From assembly GCA_003028315.1 (NCBI GenBank), contig CP028150.1, positions 1,116,001 through 1,180,000 on the forward strand: a DNA stretch of 64,000 nt, given 5' to 3'. This DNA comes from Neisseria mucosa. GTDB lineage: Bacteria > Pseudomonadota > Gammaproteobacteria > Burkholderiales > Neisseriaceae. The position numbers and the translations under genes are program-made. The notes beneath the pieces are model-generated. The model was given only the letters and a program-made list of their open reading frames with translations, was not told where the DNA came from and made no database searches. Position 1 is the stretch's first letter. Each line of letters begins with the position of its first letter. This document shows, one piece after another, positions 32,080 to 39,924 of this stretch.

Positions 32080-32925
32080 ATGCTCAGCTACCGCCACGCC
32101 TTCCATGCCGGCAACCACGCCGATATGCTCAAACATTTCACCCTCTTCCTTACGCTGGAATATTTCAACCTCAAAGACAAACCGTATTGGTATATCGACA
32201 CCCACAGCGGCGCGGGTTTGTATGATTTGCGCGGAGAGCAGGCGCAGAAGGTCGGAGAATACCGGCAGGGGATTGCACGGCTGCTTCAAGCAGATGCGCT
32301 GCCTTCGGATTTGTCCGACTTTACCGGTCGTCTGAAAGAAATCCTGCCCGATGAAAACCTCTACTGCGGCTCGCCCTGGCTTGCCCGCTTTCTCACCCGC
32401 GACTGCGACAAACTTCGCCTGTTCGAACTTCATCCTGCCGATTTTGCGCATTTGCAAAACAACATGAAAGAAGCCCGTCTGGGCAAACGCGGACAAATCA
32501 CGCAGACTGACGGCTATCGCGGACTGATTTCGCTGCTTCCCCCGCCGCCGCGCCGCGCCGTGGTACTGATCGACCCGCCCTATGAGGAGAAACAAGATTA
32601 CCGCCGCGTTGTCCAAACCCTGCAAGACGCGCTCAAACGTTTCGAGTCGGGCTGTTATCTGGTTTGGTATCCCTGCTTGAACCGCGAAGAAAGCCGCAAG
32701 CTGCCGGAGCAGTTGAAAAAACTCATGCCCGAAAATTACCTTCAAGCCGAACTTTATGTCCACAAACCTCGCGAAGACGGCTTCGGTATGCACGGCAGCG
32801 GGATGCTCGTCATCAATCCGCCCTATCTGCTGGCAAAAAAATTGGCGGATACGCTGCCCACCCTGACGGAAATTCTGGCTCAAGATGATGCGGCGCGTTT
32901 CGTTTTAGACTATCAAATCAAATAA
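32080..32925 (+). CDS. rlmJ: 23S rRNA (adenine-2030-N6) methyltransferase
   Basis: SAM-dependent enzyme methylating A2030 of 23S rRNA; 281 residues as in E. coli YhiR/RlmJ. Diagnostic phrases are MLSYRHAFHAGNHADMLKH at the start, WYIDTHSGAGLYDL (SAM motif I) and the catalytic VVLIDPPYEEKQDY. GMHGSGMLVINPPYLL closes the fold. A DUS is embedded near 32327. It ends at a DUS hairpin 7 bases past the stop. RlmJ has also been linked to using DNA as nutrient in E. coli, a naming legacy. Confidence 0.93.
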   Translation: MLSYRHAFHAGNHADMLKHFTLFLTLEYFNLKDKPYWYIDTHSGAGLYDLRGEQAQKVGEYRQGIARLLQADALPSDLSDFTGRLKEILPDENLYCGSPWLARFLTRDCDKLRLFELHPADFAHLQNNMKEARLGKRGQITQTDGYRGLISLLPPPPRRAVVLIDPPYEEKQDYRRVVQTLQDALKRFESGCYLVWYPCLNREESRKLPEQLKKLMPENYLQAELYVHKPREDGFGMHGSGMLVINPPYLLAKKLADTLPTLTEILAQDDAARFVLDYQIK

Positions 32926-32931
32926 ACCGGC

Positions 32932-32965
32932 AAAGGTCGTCTGAAACCGGTTTCAGACGACCTTT
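32932..32965. terminator. DUS hairpin terminator after rlmJ
   Basis: A perfect 17-bp DUS palindrome, AAAGGTCGTCTGAAACC joined to its complement, immediately after the rlmJ stop. Confidence 0.85.
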
Positions 32966-33018
32966 GCCTATCGTTTTCCGCTAAAATACCTGTCTCTTTT
33001 CCTTTCCGTCTTTCTGCA

Positions 33019-34077
33019 ATGTCCCAGCACAAAATCATCCATATCGACATGGACGCGTTCTACGCATCGGTAGAACTGCGCGAGCAGCCGCATTTGAAAG
33101 GGCTGCCCGTGGTCGTGGCGTGGGAGGGTGCGCGTTCGGTGATTTGCGCCGCATCGTATGAGGCGCGGCAGTTCGGACTGCATTCCGCGATGTCGGTGGC
33201 AACGGCGAAAAGGCTGTGTCCGCAAGCGGTTTATGTGCCGCCGCATTTCGATTTGTACCGTCAGGTTTCCGCGCAGATTCATGCCGTATTCAGGCGCTAT
33301 ACTGATTTAATCGAACCCCTGTCGCTGGACGAGGCCTATCTTGACGTGACCCATAATTTCAAAAACATCCCTTACGCCAGCGAAGTTGCCAAAGAAATCC
33401 GCGCCACCATTTTTGCAGAAACCGGTCTGACCGCTTCCGCAGGCATCGCGCCGAACAAATTTCTAGCAAAAATCGCGTCGGACTGGCGCAAGCCGAACGG
33501 ACAATTCGTCCTGCCGCCGCACAAAGTCATGGCTTTTTTGGAAACCCTGCCTTTGGGCAAAATCCCCGGCGTGGGCAAGGTAACGCTGAAAAAAATGCAG
33601 TCGCTGGGCATGCAGACGGCGGGCGATTTGCGCCGTTTCGAGCGCGGCGAACTGTTAAACCATTTCGGACGCTACGGCTACCGCCTCTATGATTTGGCGC
33701 GCGGTACGGACGAACGCCCCGTCAAAGCCGAACGCGAACGCCTCCAAATCTCCACCGAAATCACCCTGCCCGAAGACCTGTCGCTCGAACAGGCAGCCGG
33801 ACATCTGCCCCATCTTGCTGAAGACTTGTGGCGGCAAATCGCACGCAAAAATGTCGAAGCTAAAGGCGTAACCCTCAAGCTGAAAACCCATGATTTCCGC
33901 ATCATCACCCGCTCCCTGACCTACTCTTCCGTCCTGCCCGACACCGACGCCCTGCTTTGCGCCGCGCAGACCCTGATGCAGCGCGTGCCGCCCCAGCGCG
34001 AAGACGCCTTCCGTCTCATCGGCATAGGCGTGAACCACCTCGTGCCGAAAGACCAGCAGCAATCGCTTTGGTTATAA
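33019..34077 (+). CDS. dinB: DNA polymerase IV (Y family)
   Basis: Error-prone translesion polymerase, 352 residues (E. coli 351). Palm-domain metal ligands are in HIDMDAFYASVELRE (motif I) and LSLDEAYLDVT (motif III). The steric-gate region and finger phrase VICAASYEARQFGLHSAM follow, with the HhH thumb KIPGVGKVTLKKMQSLG. The little-finger domain runs to DQQQSLWL, which could include a beta-clamp-binding motif. No LexA-like box is apparent upstream. It follows rlmJ after a terminator. Confidence 0.95.
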   Translation: MSQHKIIHIDMDAFYASVELREQPHLKGLPVVVAWEGARSVICAASYEARQFGLHSAMSVATAKRLCPQAVYVPPHFDLYRQVSAQIHAVFRRYTDLIEPLSLDEAYLDVTHNFKNIPYASEVAKEIRATIFAETGLTASAGIAPNKFLAKIASDWRKPNGQFVLPPHKVMAFLETLPLGKIPGVGKVTLKKMQSLGMQTAGDLRRFERGELLNHFGRYGYRLYDLARGTDERPVKAERERLQISTEITLPEDLSLEQAAGHLPHLAEDLWRQIARKNVEAKGVTLKLKTHDFRIITRSLTYSSVLPDTDALLCAAQTLMQRVPPQREDAFRLIGIGVNHLVPKDQQQSLWL

Positions 34078-34141
34078 AGAAATAGAAAAGCATTCTTTCC
34101 CCTTCGCGCGAGACCGCCCGACAATAATGTTCCGTACAAAC

Positions 34142-34183
34142 TTTCAGACGACCCCTTTTGCCGCAAGAGGGGTCGTCTGAAAA
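34142..34183. terminator. DUS hairpin between dinB and cysH
   Basis: TTTCAGACGACCCCTTTTG faces an AAGAGGGGTCGTCTGAAA arm; about 65 bases after dinB and 24 before cysH. Confidence 0.65.
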
Positions 34184-34207
34184 CAAAAACCAAGGAACAA
34201 GCCAACC

Positions 34208-34939
34208 ATGTCCCTCTTCCGCCCCCAGCTTTGGTGCATCCCGACGACAGGCGAAGCCGAACGGCGCCGGCTGCCCGAGTTGACCGCCACGCTCGAAACC
34301 CGCCTCAAACACATCGCCCGCCGCTATCCGCAAGCCGTCTTCGCCTCCAGCCTTGCCGTCGAAGACATGATCATTACCGACGCCATCTGCCGCCTGAAAC
34401 TCCCCCTGCGCATCATCACCCTCGACACCGGCAAGCTCAATCCCGAAACCGCCGCCCTGATTACCGCCGTCAACGTCCGTTATCAAATCGAGCTGGAAGT
34501 TTTCCACCCCGATCCCGAAAGCGCGCGGCAGTTTGAGCAGGAATTCGGCGCAACCGCCATGTACGACAGCGTCGAGCTGCGCCGCCGTTGCTGCCACATC
34601 CGCAAAATCGAGCCGCTCAACCGCGCCCTGAAAAACGCCCCCGCCTGGCTGACCGGACAACGCCGCAGCCAATCGGCAACCCGCAGCGAATTGGATTTTG
34701 AAGAAACCGACCAGAGCCGCAACATCGTCAAGTTCAACCCCATTTTCGACTGGGAAGAAAACGACGTCTGGGCATACGCGCAAGCCTACGACGTCCCGCT
34801 CAATGCCCTGTATTTCCAAGGCTACCCGAGCATAGGCTGCGAACCCTGCACCCGCCCCGTCAAAGCAGACGAAGACATCCGCGCCGGACGCTGGTGGTGG
34901 GAAAGCAAAGACAGCAAAGAATGCGGGTTGCACAAATAA
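34208..34939 (+). CDS. cysH: Assimilatory (P)APS reductase, Fe-S (APS reductase) type
   Basis: Reduces activated sulfate to sulfite with thioredoxin; 243 residues. The PP-loop-like start FASSLAVEDMIITDAI and the terminal ECGLHK with the catalytic Cys are visible. Four more cysteines appear as RRCCHIRKIEPLNRAL and SIGCEPCTRPV. That CC...CxxC set binds a [4Fe-4S] cluster and marks enzymes that use APS directly, so no APS kinase (CysC) would be needed. The first gene of a dispersed sulfur cluster, with AAGGAA upstream. CysD is nearby but on the opposite strand. Confidence 0.92.
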   Translation: MSLFRPQLWCIPTTGEAERRRLPELTATLETRLKHIARRYPQAVFASSLAVEDMIITDAICRLKLPLRIITLDTGKLNPETAALITAVNVRYQIELEVFHPDPESARQFEQEFGATAMYDSVELRRRCCHIRKIEPLNRALKNAPAWLTGQRRSQSATRSELDFEETDQSRNIVKFNPIFDWEENDVWAYAQAYDVPLNALYFQGYPSIGCEPCTRPVKADEDIRAGRWWWESKDSKECGLHK

Positions 34940-34958
34940 CCCTCGGCAGGCATAACAG

Positions 34959-35004
34959 AAAGGTCGTCTGAAAAACCAAATTCAGGTTTTCAGACGACCT
35001 TTTT
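34959..35004. terminator. DUS hairpin terminator after cysH
   Basis: AAAGGTCGTCTGAAAA faces TTTTCAGACGACCTTTTT; 20 bases past the cysH stop. Confidence 0.8.
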
Positions 35005-35153
35005 CATGAGGCGGCATTCCTTAAATTTTTAAGGTGTAAAAAACGGAAGTTTTCCATTTCGAATTATTATCCATTCCTAAAACGACAATATCGTTTTTTA
35101 AAAAATGAATTCGCTTTAACTTCATAGCCTTAAATTAATTAGCAAAAGAAGAC

Positions 35154-35182
35154 TTGACCTGATGATTTAATATAGCTATGGT
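35154..35182 (+). promoter_or_regulatory. Putative promoter of carbonic anhydrase gene
   Basis: TTGACC (35154-35159), a 17-base spacer and TATGGT (35177-35182), about 75 bases before the start. The -10 match is partial. Confidence 0.45.
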
Positions 35183-35257
35183 TCAATAAAAAATAACAAT
35201 ATTCTATACACGCACCGCAATGCTTTTTCCCCTCCTCCTTACAGAAAGGATATTGCA

Positions 35258-36016
35258 ATGCCCTGCTTGACCCGTACGTTGCCTCGTCTGACTGTTTTCC
35301 TGCTGTCCACCTTCGCAGCATTCTCCGCCGCCGCACACGGAAACCACACCCATTGGGGTTACACCGGACACGACTCTCCCGAAAGCTGGGGCGAGCTTTC
35401 TGAAGAGTTCCGTTTATGCTCCACAGGCAAAAACCAATCCCCCGTCAACATCACCGAAACCGTCTCCGGCAGACTGCCCGCCATCAAAGTCAATTACAAG
35501 CCGAGCGCGGTTAACGTGGAAAACAACGGCCACACCATTCAAGTCAACTACCAGGAAGGTGGCAATACCCTCAGCGTGAACGGCCGCACCTACACCCTGA
35601 AACAATTCCATTTCCATGTACCCAGTGAAAACCAAATCAAAGGCCGCACCTTCCCGATGGAAGCCCACTTCGTCCACTTGGACGAAAACCGCCAGCCTTT
35701 GGTATTGGCAGTATTGTACGAACCTGGCAAAACCAACGACCGCCTCGCGCCTATATGGAACGTGATGCCGATGAAGGAAGGAAAGGTAAACCTCGACAAA
35801 GCTTTCGACGCCGGCACCCTGCTGCCGAAACGGCTGAAATACTACCGCTTTGCCGGCTCACTGACCACGCCGCCGTGCAGCGAAGGCGTATCGTGGCTGC
35901 TGTTGAAAACCTACGACTACATTGATCAGGCGCAGGCAGAAAAATTCACCCGCGCCATCGGCTCGCACAACAACCGCCCCGTCCAGCCACTTAACGCGCG
36001 CGTTGTCATCGAATAA
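35258..36016 (+). CDS. cah: Alpha-class carbonic anhydrase, periplasmic
   Basis: Zinc enzyme interconverting CO2 and bicarbonate, 252 residues, the same length as the gonococcal enzyme. A signal peptide ends near SAAAHG. Zinc ligands are the two His in QFHFHVPSEN and the third in MEAHFVHLDEN. Family marks are HWGYTG, GKNQSPVNI and SLTTPPCSEGVSWLL, whose Cys probably pairs with the one in FRLCSTG. GAAAGGA precedes the start. It sits inside the sulfur-gene group but has no known role there. It is probably its own transcription unit, with a DUS terminator after it. Confidence 0.95.
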   Translation: MPCLTRTLPRLTVFLLSTFAAFSAAAHGNHTHWGYTGHDSPESWGELSEEFRLCSTGKNQSPVNITETVSGRLPAIKVNYKPSAVNVENNGHTIQVNYQEGGNTLSVNGRTYTLKQFHFHVPSENQIKGRTFPMEAHFVHLDENRQPLVLAVLYEPGKTNDRLAPIWNVMPMKEGKVNLDKAFDAGTLLPKRLKYYRFAGSLTTPPCSEGVSWLLLKTYDYIDQAQAEKFTRAIGSHNNRPVQPLNARVVIE

Positions 36017-36034
36017 ACGTTAAAGCCGTAAACG

Positions 36035-36081
36035 AAAAGGTCGTCTGAAAACCTAAATTTGGTTTTTCAGACGACTTTTTT
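36035..36081. terminator. DUS hairpin terminator between cah and cysD
   Basis: AAAAGGTCGTCTGAAAACC faces GGTTTTTCAGACGACTTTTTT, between two convergent genes. Confidence 0.8.
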
Positions 36082-36159
36082 CGCTCTTCATCACAATGTT
36101 TCCGGAACAAAGTCATCGGCTTGGGTTTCAACTCAAACCGATTTTGCCAGCAGCTCCGC

Positions 36160-37074
36160 TCAAAAATACCCCGCCTTTTTGCGCTCTTCCATCGCCGCTT
36201 CGGACACGCGGTCGTCCATACGCGTGGCGCTGCGTTCGGAAATGGTGGCTGCCGCGGTTTCGGCGATGATGTCTTCGGGCGTGGCGGCGGTGCTGGCGAC
36301 GGGGCAGGTGCAGGAAATGTCGCCGACGGTACGGAAACGCACGTCGCGGATTTGGGAAACTTCGCCTTCGCGTTTCGGCGTCAGCGGGGTAACGGGGACG
36401 AGCAGCCCGCCGCGTTCGACGACTTCGCGTTTGTGGCTGTAATAAATCGGCGGCAGCGCGAGTTTTTCGCGGGCGATGTATTGCCAGATGTCGAGTTCCG
36501 TCCAGTTCGAGATGGGGAACACGCGCATGTTTTCGCCGCTAAAGAGCCGCGTATTGTAGAGCGACCAGAGTTCGGGACGCTGGCTTTTCGGGTCCCATTG
36601 TCCGAATTCGTCGCGGAACGAGAAAATCCGCTCTTTCGCCCGCGCTTTTTCCTCATCACGCCGCGCGCCGCCCATCAGCGCGTCAAAGCCTTGTTCTTCA
36701 ATGGTTTCCACCAATGTAACCGCCTGCGCGGCGTTGCGCGAATCGGTTTCGCGGCGCAGGACAACCGTGCCTTTTTTGATGGAGTCTTCAACGCTGCCGA
36801 CCACCAGTTGCACGCCCGTGCGCGCGACGGTTTCATCGCGGAACTGAATCACTTCGGGATAATTGTGCCCCGTATCGACATGCAGCAGCTTGAACGGCAG
36901 CTTGAGCGGGCGGCCTTCGAGTTTGAACGCTTTGACCGCCAGCGCCAGCAAAACGACGGAATCCTTGCCGCCGGAAAACAGCAGCGCGGGATTTTTCGCT
37001 TCGGCGACGACTTCGCGGATGATGTAGATGGATTCGGCTTCGAGCCAGTCTAGGTGGTGGTTTTGAATGGACAT
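36160..37074 (-). CDS. cysD: Sulfate adenylyltransferase subunit 2
   Basis: ATP sulfurylase catalytic subunit that adenylates sulfate to APS; 304 residues (E. coli 302). The PP-loop ALLFSGGKDSVVLLAL (about residues 30-45) and family phrases HVDTGHNYPEVIQFRDE, EEQGFDALMGGARRDEEKARAKER and FPISNWTELDIWQYIA are clear. It ends with the CysD-type RATRMDDRVSEAAMEERKKAGYF region. Normally cysN, the GTPase partner, follows, but here the downstream neighbour is the convergent cah. CysN must be elsewhere or lost. AAAGAG precedes the start. Confidence 0.95.
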   Translation of the reverse strand: MSIQNHHLDWLEAESIYIIREVVAEAKNPALLFSGGKDSVVLLALAVKAFKLEGRPLKLPFKLLHVDTGHNYPEVIQFRDETVARTGVQLVVGSVEDSIKKGTVVLRRETDSRNAAQAVTLVETIEEQGFDALMGGARRDEEKARAKERIFSFRDEFGQWDPKSQRPELWSLYNTRLFSGENMRVFPISNWTELDIWQYIAREKLALPPIYYSHKREVVERGGLLVPVTPLTPKREGEVSQIRDVRFRTVGDISCTCPVASTAATPEDIIAETAAATISERSATRMDDRVSEAAMEERKKAGYF

Positions 37075-37178
37075 ATTGTTCTCTTTAGCAAAACTCGGAT
37101 AGGCGGTACTCTAAAGAGGTCGTCTGAAAAACGGAAAGAATGGTTTGTTTGAAGCAAAGATGATTTCGTTATATTGGC

Positions 37179-37218
37179 GGGGTCGTCTGAAAAGGGATTG
37201 GCGTTTTCAGACGACCCC
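37179..37218. repeat. Inverted DUS pair between cysD and cysG
   Basis: GGGGTCGTCTGAAAA faces TTTTCAGACGACCCC, in the divergent gap between cysD and cysG. Confidence 0.6.
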
Positions 37219-37246
37219 TTTGCCGCGCGGCAACGGAAACGGCACA

Positions 37247-37355
37247 TATAGTGGATTAACTTTAAACCAGTACGGCGTTGCCTCGCCTTGCCGTACTATC
37301 TGCACTGTCTGCGGCTTCTTCGCCTTGTTCTGATTTAAATTTAATCCACCATATA
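37247..37355. repeat. Short Correia element (about 109 bp, internally deleted)
   Basis: Starts TATAGTGGATTAA and ends TTAATCCACCATATA, one base longer than the usual terminus. It lacks about 50 bp of the central core found in the 156-157 bp copies, and its orientation is reversed. It lies upstream of cysG and may supply promoter or processing signals. Confidence 0.85.
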
Positions 37356-37450
37356 ACCAAACTCGATAAGATAAGCAAAAACCATTCTTTCCGCCGAAGC
37401 CTGCGGGATTTTAAGATGGGCGGCACGATAGCTTAATAAGAGAACACGCC

Positions 37451-38866
37451 ATGAACCATTATCCCCTGTTTGCCGATTTGAACGGCCGCCCCGTCCTGCT
37501 GGCGGGTGCGGGCAAAGTGGCGGAACGCAAAGCCGAAAGCCTGTTGCAGGCAGGGGCTGCGGTCAGGGTTGTCGCCCGCGAACTCAATCCCGTTTTCCAA
37601 AAATGGGCGGACGAAGGCAAAATCGAATGGCTGGGCAGCGAATTTCACGAGGACGACTTAGACGGCGTGTTTTTCGCCGTCGCCGCCACCGACGATTACG
37701 CTTTCAACCGCCGCATCTTCCAAGCGGCGGAGCAGCGGGCGAAGCTGTGCAACACCGTCGATACCGCGGATTTGTGTTCCTTCACCGTCCCCGCCGTCAT
37801 TGACCGCAGCCCGCTCAAAATCGCTGTCTCCAGCGGCGCGACCGCCCCCGTTTTGGCGCGCAAGTGGCGGCAAATCATCGAAACGCTCATCCCGCTGCAC
37901 ACCGGTCAAATGGCGGCGCTCGCAGGCAAATGGCGCAACGCGGTCAAAGCCAAAATCAAAGGCACGGCAAACCGCCGCCGTTTTTGGGAAAACCTGTTCG
38001 ACAGCCGTTTTAACGCGCTCGCCGCCCAAGGCAACCTTGATGCCGCCGAAGCAGAGCTTGCCGCGCAGCTTGACGGCTTCGGCGCGGCAAAAGGCGAAGT
38101 CGTCCTTGTCGGCGCAGGCCCCGGCGACGCAGGGCTGCTCACCTTGCACGCTTTGCAGGCGATACAGGCGGCGGATGTCGTGTTCCACGATGCCTTGGTT
38201 TCAGACGACGTCTTAAGCATGGTGCGCAAAGACGCGGACAAAATCAGCGTCGGCAAACGCGCAGGCTCGCACCACGTCCAACAAGAAGAAACCAACCGCC
38301 TCCTGGTCGAATACGCCCGCCAAGGTTTGCGCGTCGTCCGGCTCAAAGGCGGCGACCCCTTCGTTTTCGGGCGCGGCGGCGAAGAAGCCCAAGTTTTGCG
38401 GCAGGCAAACATCCCCTACCGCATCATCCCCGGCATCACCGCCGCACTGGGCGCGACCGCCTACGCAGGCATCCCCCTGACGCACCGCGACTGCGCCCAA
38501 AGCGCGCTCTTCGTGACCGGACACAGCAAACACGACGGCCACCAACCCGACTGGCGCACGCTCGCCCTGAGCAACCAAACACTGGTCGTCTATATGGGCA
38601 CGCTCAAAGCCGCCGAAACCGCCGAAAAACTGATGGCGCACGGACGCAGCGGCGACACACCTGTCGCCATCGTCTCCAACGGCACGCTTCCGCACCAAAG
38701 CGTCGTGACAGGTTGTCTGAAAAACCTGCCCGAGCTGGCAGAAAACGCCCCACGCCCCGCGTTGATTGTTATCGGCGAAGTCGTTTCCTTGCGCGACGAA
38801 TTGAAGTGGTTTCAAGAAAACCCCGCGCAAAGCTGCCTTCACACGCTGCACGAACAAGCCGCCTGA
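37451..38866 (+). CDS. cysG: Siroheme synthase CysG (trifunctional)
   Basis: Fused enzyme making siroheme, the cofactor of sulfite and nitrite reductases; 471 residues (E. coli 457). The N-terminal CysG-A half shows the NAD-binding RPVLLAGAGKVAERKAESLL and SSGATAPVLARKWR, for dehydrogenase and ferrochelatase. The C-terminal SUMT half begins VVLVGAGPGDAGLLTLHAL (about residue 217). It contains RLKGGDPFVFGRGGEE, GITAALGATAYAGIPLTHRD and VVYMGTLKAAE, for SAM-dependent methylation of uroporphyrinogen III. AAGAGAAC precedes the start. Divergent from cysD. cysI and cysJ are not in the window. Confidence 0.95.
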   Translation: MNHYPLFADLNGRPVLLAGAGKVAERKAESLLQAGAAVRVVARELNPVFQKWADEGKIEWLGSEFHEDDLDGVFFAVAATDDYAFNRRIFQAAEQRAKLCNTVDTADLCSFTVPAVIDRSPLKIAVSSGATAPVLARKWRQIIETLIPLHTGQMAALAGKWRNAVKAKIKGTANRRRFWENLFDSRFNALAAQGNLDAAEAELAAQLDGFGAAKGEVVLVGAGPGDAGLLTLHALQAIQAADVVFHDALVSDDVLSMVRKDADKISVGKRAGSHHVQQEETNRLLVEYARQGLRVVRLKGGDPFVFGRGGEEAQVLRQANIPYRIIPGITAALGATAYAGIPLTHRDCAQSALFVTGHSKHDGHQPDWRTLALSNQTLVVYMGTLKAAETAEKLMAHGRSGDTPVAIVSNGTLPHQSVVTGCLKNLPELAENAPRPALIVIGEVVSLRDELKWFQENPAQSCLHTLHEQAA

Positions 38867-38897
38867 AGCGTTGTTCAAACCGTTTAAACAAACAAAA

Positions 38898-39655
38898 GGT
38901 CGTCTGATTCAGCACATCGACACCCTTATCCGCCGCAAACTCAGTCCCGAACAAGTATGTGCCTACCTGCATAAACACCACGGGATCACACTCCATCACA
39001 GCACCGTTTACCGCTACCTCCGCCAAGACAAAAGCAACGGCGGCACTTTGTGGCAACACCTCAGAATATGCAGCAAACCCTACCGCAAACGCTACGGCAG
39101 CACATGGACCAGAGGCAAAGTGCCCGACCGCGTCGGCATAGAAAACTGACCTGCTATCGTCAACTGGAAAACCCGCATCGGCGATTGGGAGGCCGACACC
39201 ATCGTCGGCAAAAATCAGAAAAGCGCGTTATTGACCTTGGTCGAACGCACTACCCGCTACACCATCATCTGCAAATTAAAGAACTTAAAAGCCGAAGACA
39301 CCGCCCGGGCGGCCATTAGGGTATTAAAGGCATATAAAGCCAGAGTCCACACCATTACCATGGATAACGGCAAAGAGTTCTACCAACACACCAAAATAGC
39401 CAAAGCATTGAAGGCGAAAACCTATTTTTGCCGCCCTTACCATTCTTGGGAGAAAGGGCTGAATGAGAACACCAACGGACTCATCCGACAATATTTCCCC
39501 AAACAAACCGATTTCCGAAACATCAGCGATCGGGAGATACGCAGGGTTCAAGATGAGTTGAACCACCGGCCGAGAAAAACACTTGGCTACGAAACGCCAA
39601 GTGTTTTATTCTTAAATCTGTTCCAACCACTGGTACCCTGGTGTTGCACTTGAAA
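38898..39655 (+). pseudogene. IS30-family transposase relic (IS1655-like)
   Basis: Transposase remnant lacking about the first 90 residues. Homology starts around GRLIQHIDTLIRRKLSPEQV, directly at a DUS. It continues through GITLHHSTVYRYLRQDK and RGKVPDRVGIEN, then a TGA at 39147. The same frame resumes PAIVNWKTRIGDWEADTIVG, VERTTRYTIICKL, TMDNGKEFYQH, SWEKGLNENTNGLIRQYFP and LNHRPRKTLGYETP. Relatives read IE-x-RPAI, so a CGA to TGA change is likely. The DDE residues remain, but the element cannot be active. It sits directly after cysG. Confidence 0.85.
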
Positions 39656-39664
39656 TCCGAATCC

Positions 39665-39747
39665 AAGGTCGTCTGAACGACGAACCGCCCCTTGTGGTTG
39701 GATGGGTTGTCCAACTTTGGGGGCGGTTCAGGTTTCAGACGACCTTT
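39665..39747. repeat. DUS pair framing a nested hairpin
   Basis: AAGGTCGTCTGAA (39665) and TTTCAGACGACCTT (39733-39746) enclose a second inverted repeat, GAACCGCCCC/GGGGGCGGTTC. It follows the transposase relic. Confidence 0.65.
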
Positions 39748-39768
39748 TGCCTTTTGGCTGTGGTTACA

Positions 39769-39924
39769 TATAGTGGATTAACAAAAATCAGGACAAGGCG
39801 ACGAAGCCGCAGACAGTACAGATAGTACGGAACCGATTCACTTGGTGCTTCAGCACCTTAGAGAATCGTTCTCTTTGAGCTAAGGCGAGGCAACGCCGTG
39901 CTGGTTTAAAGTTAATCCACTATA
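39769..39924. repeat. Correia repeat enclosed element, full length (156 bp)
   Basis: Inverted ends TATAGTGGATTAAC and TTAATCCACTATA with the standard core; almost identical to the copy at 8239. Its right end reaches into the CorC-like gene and provides that gene's TAG stop codon (39920-39922). Confidence 0.92.
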
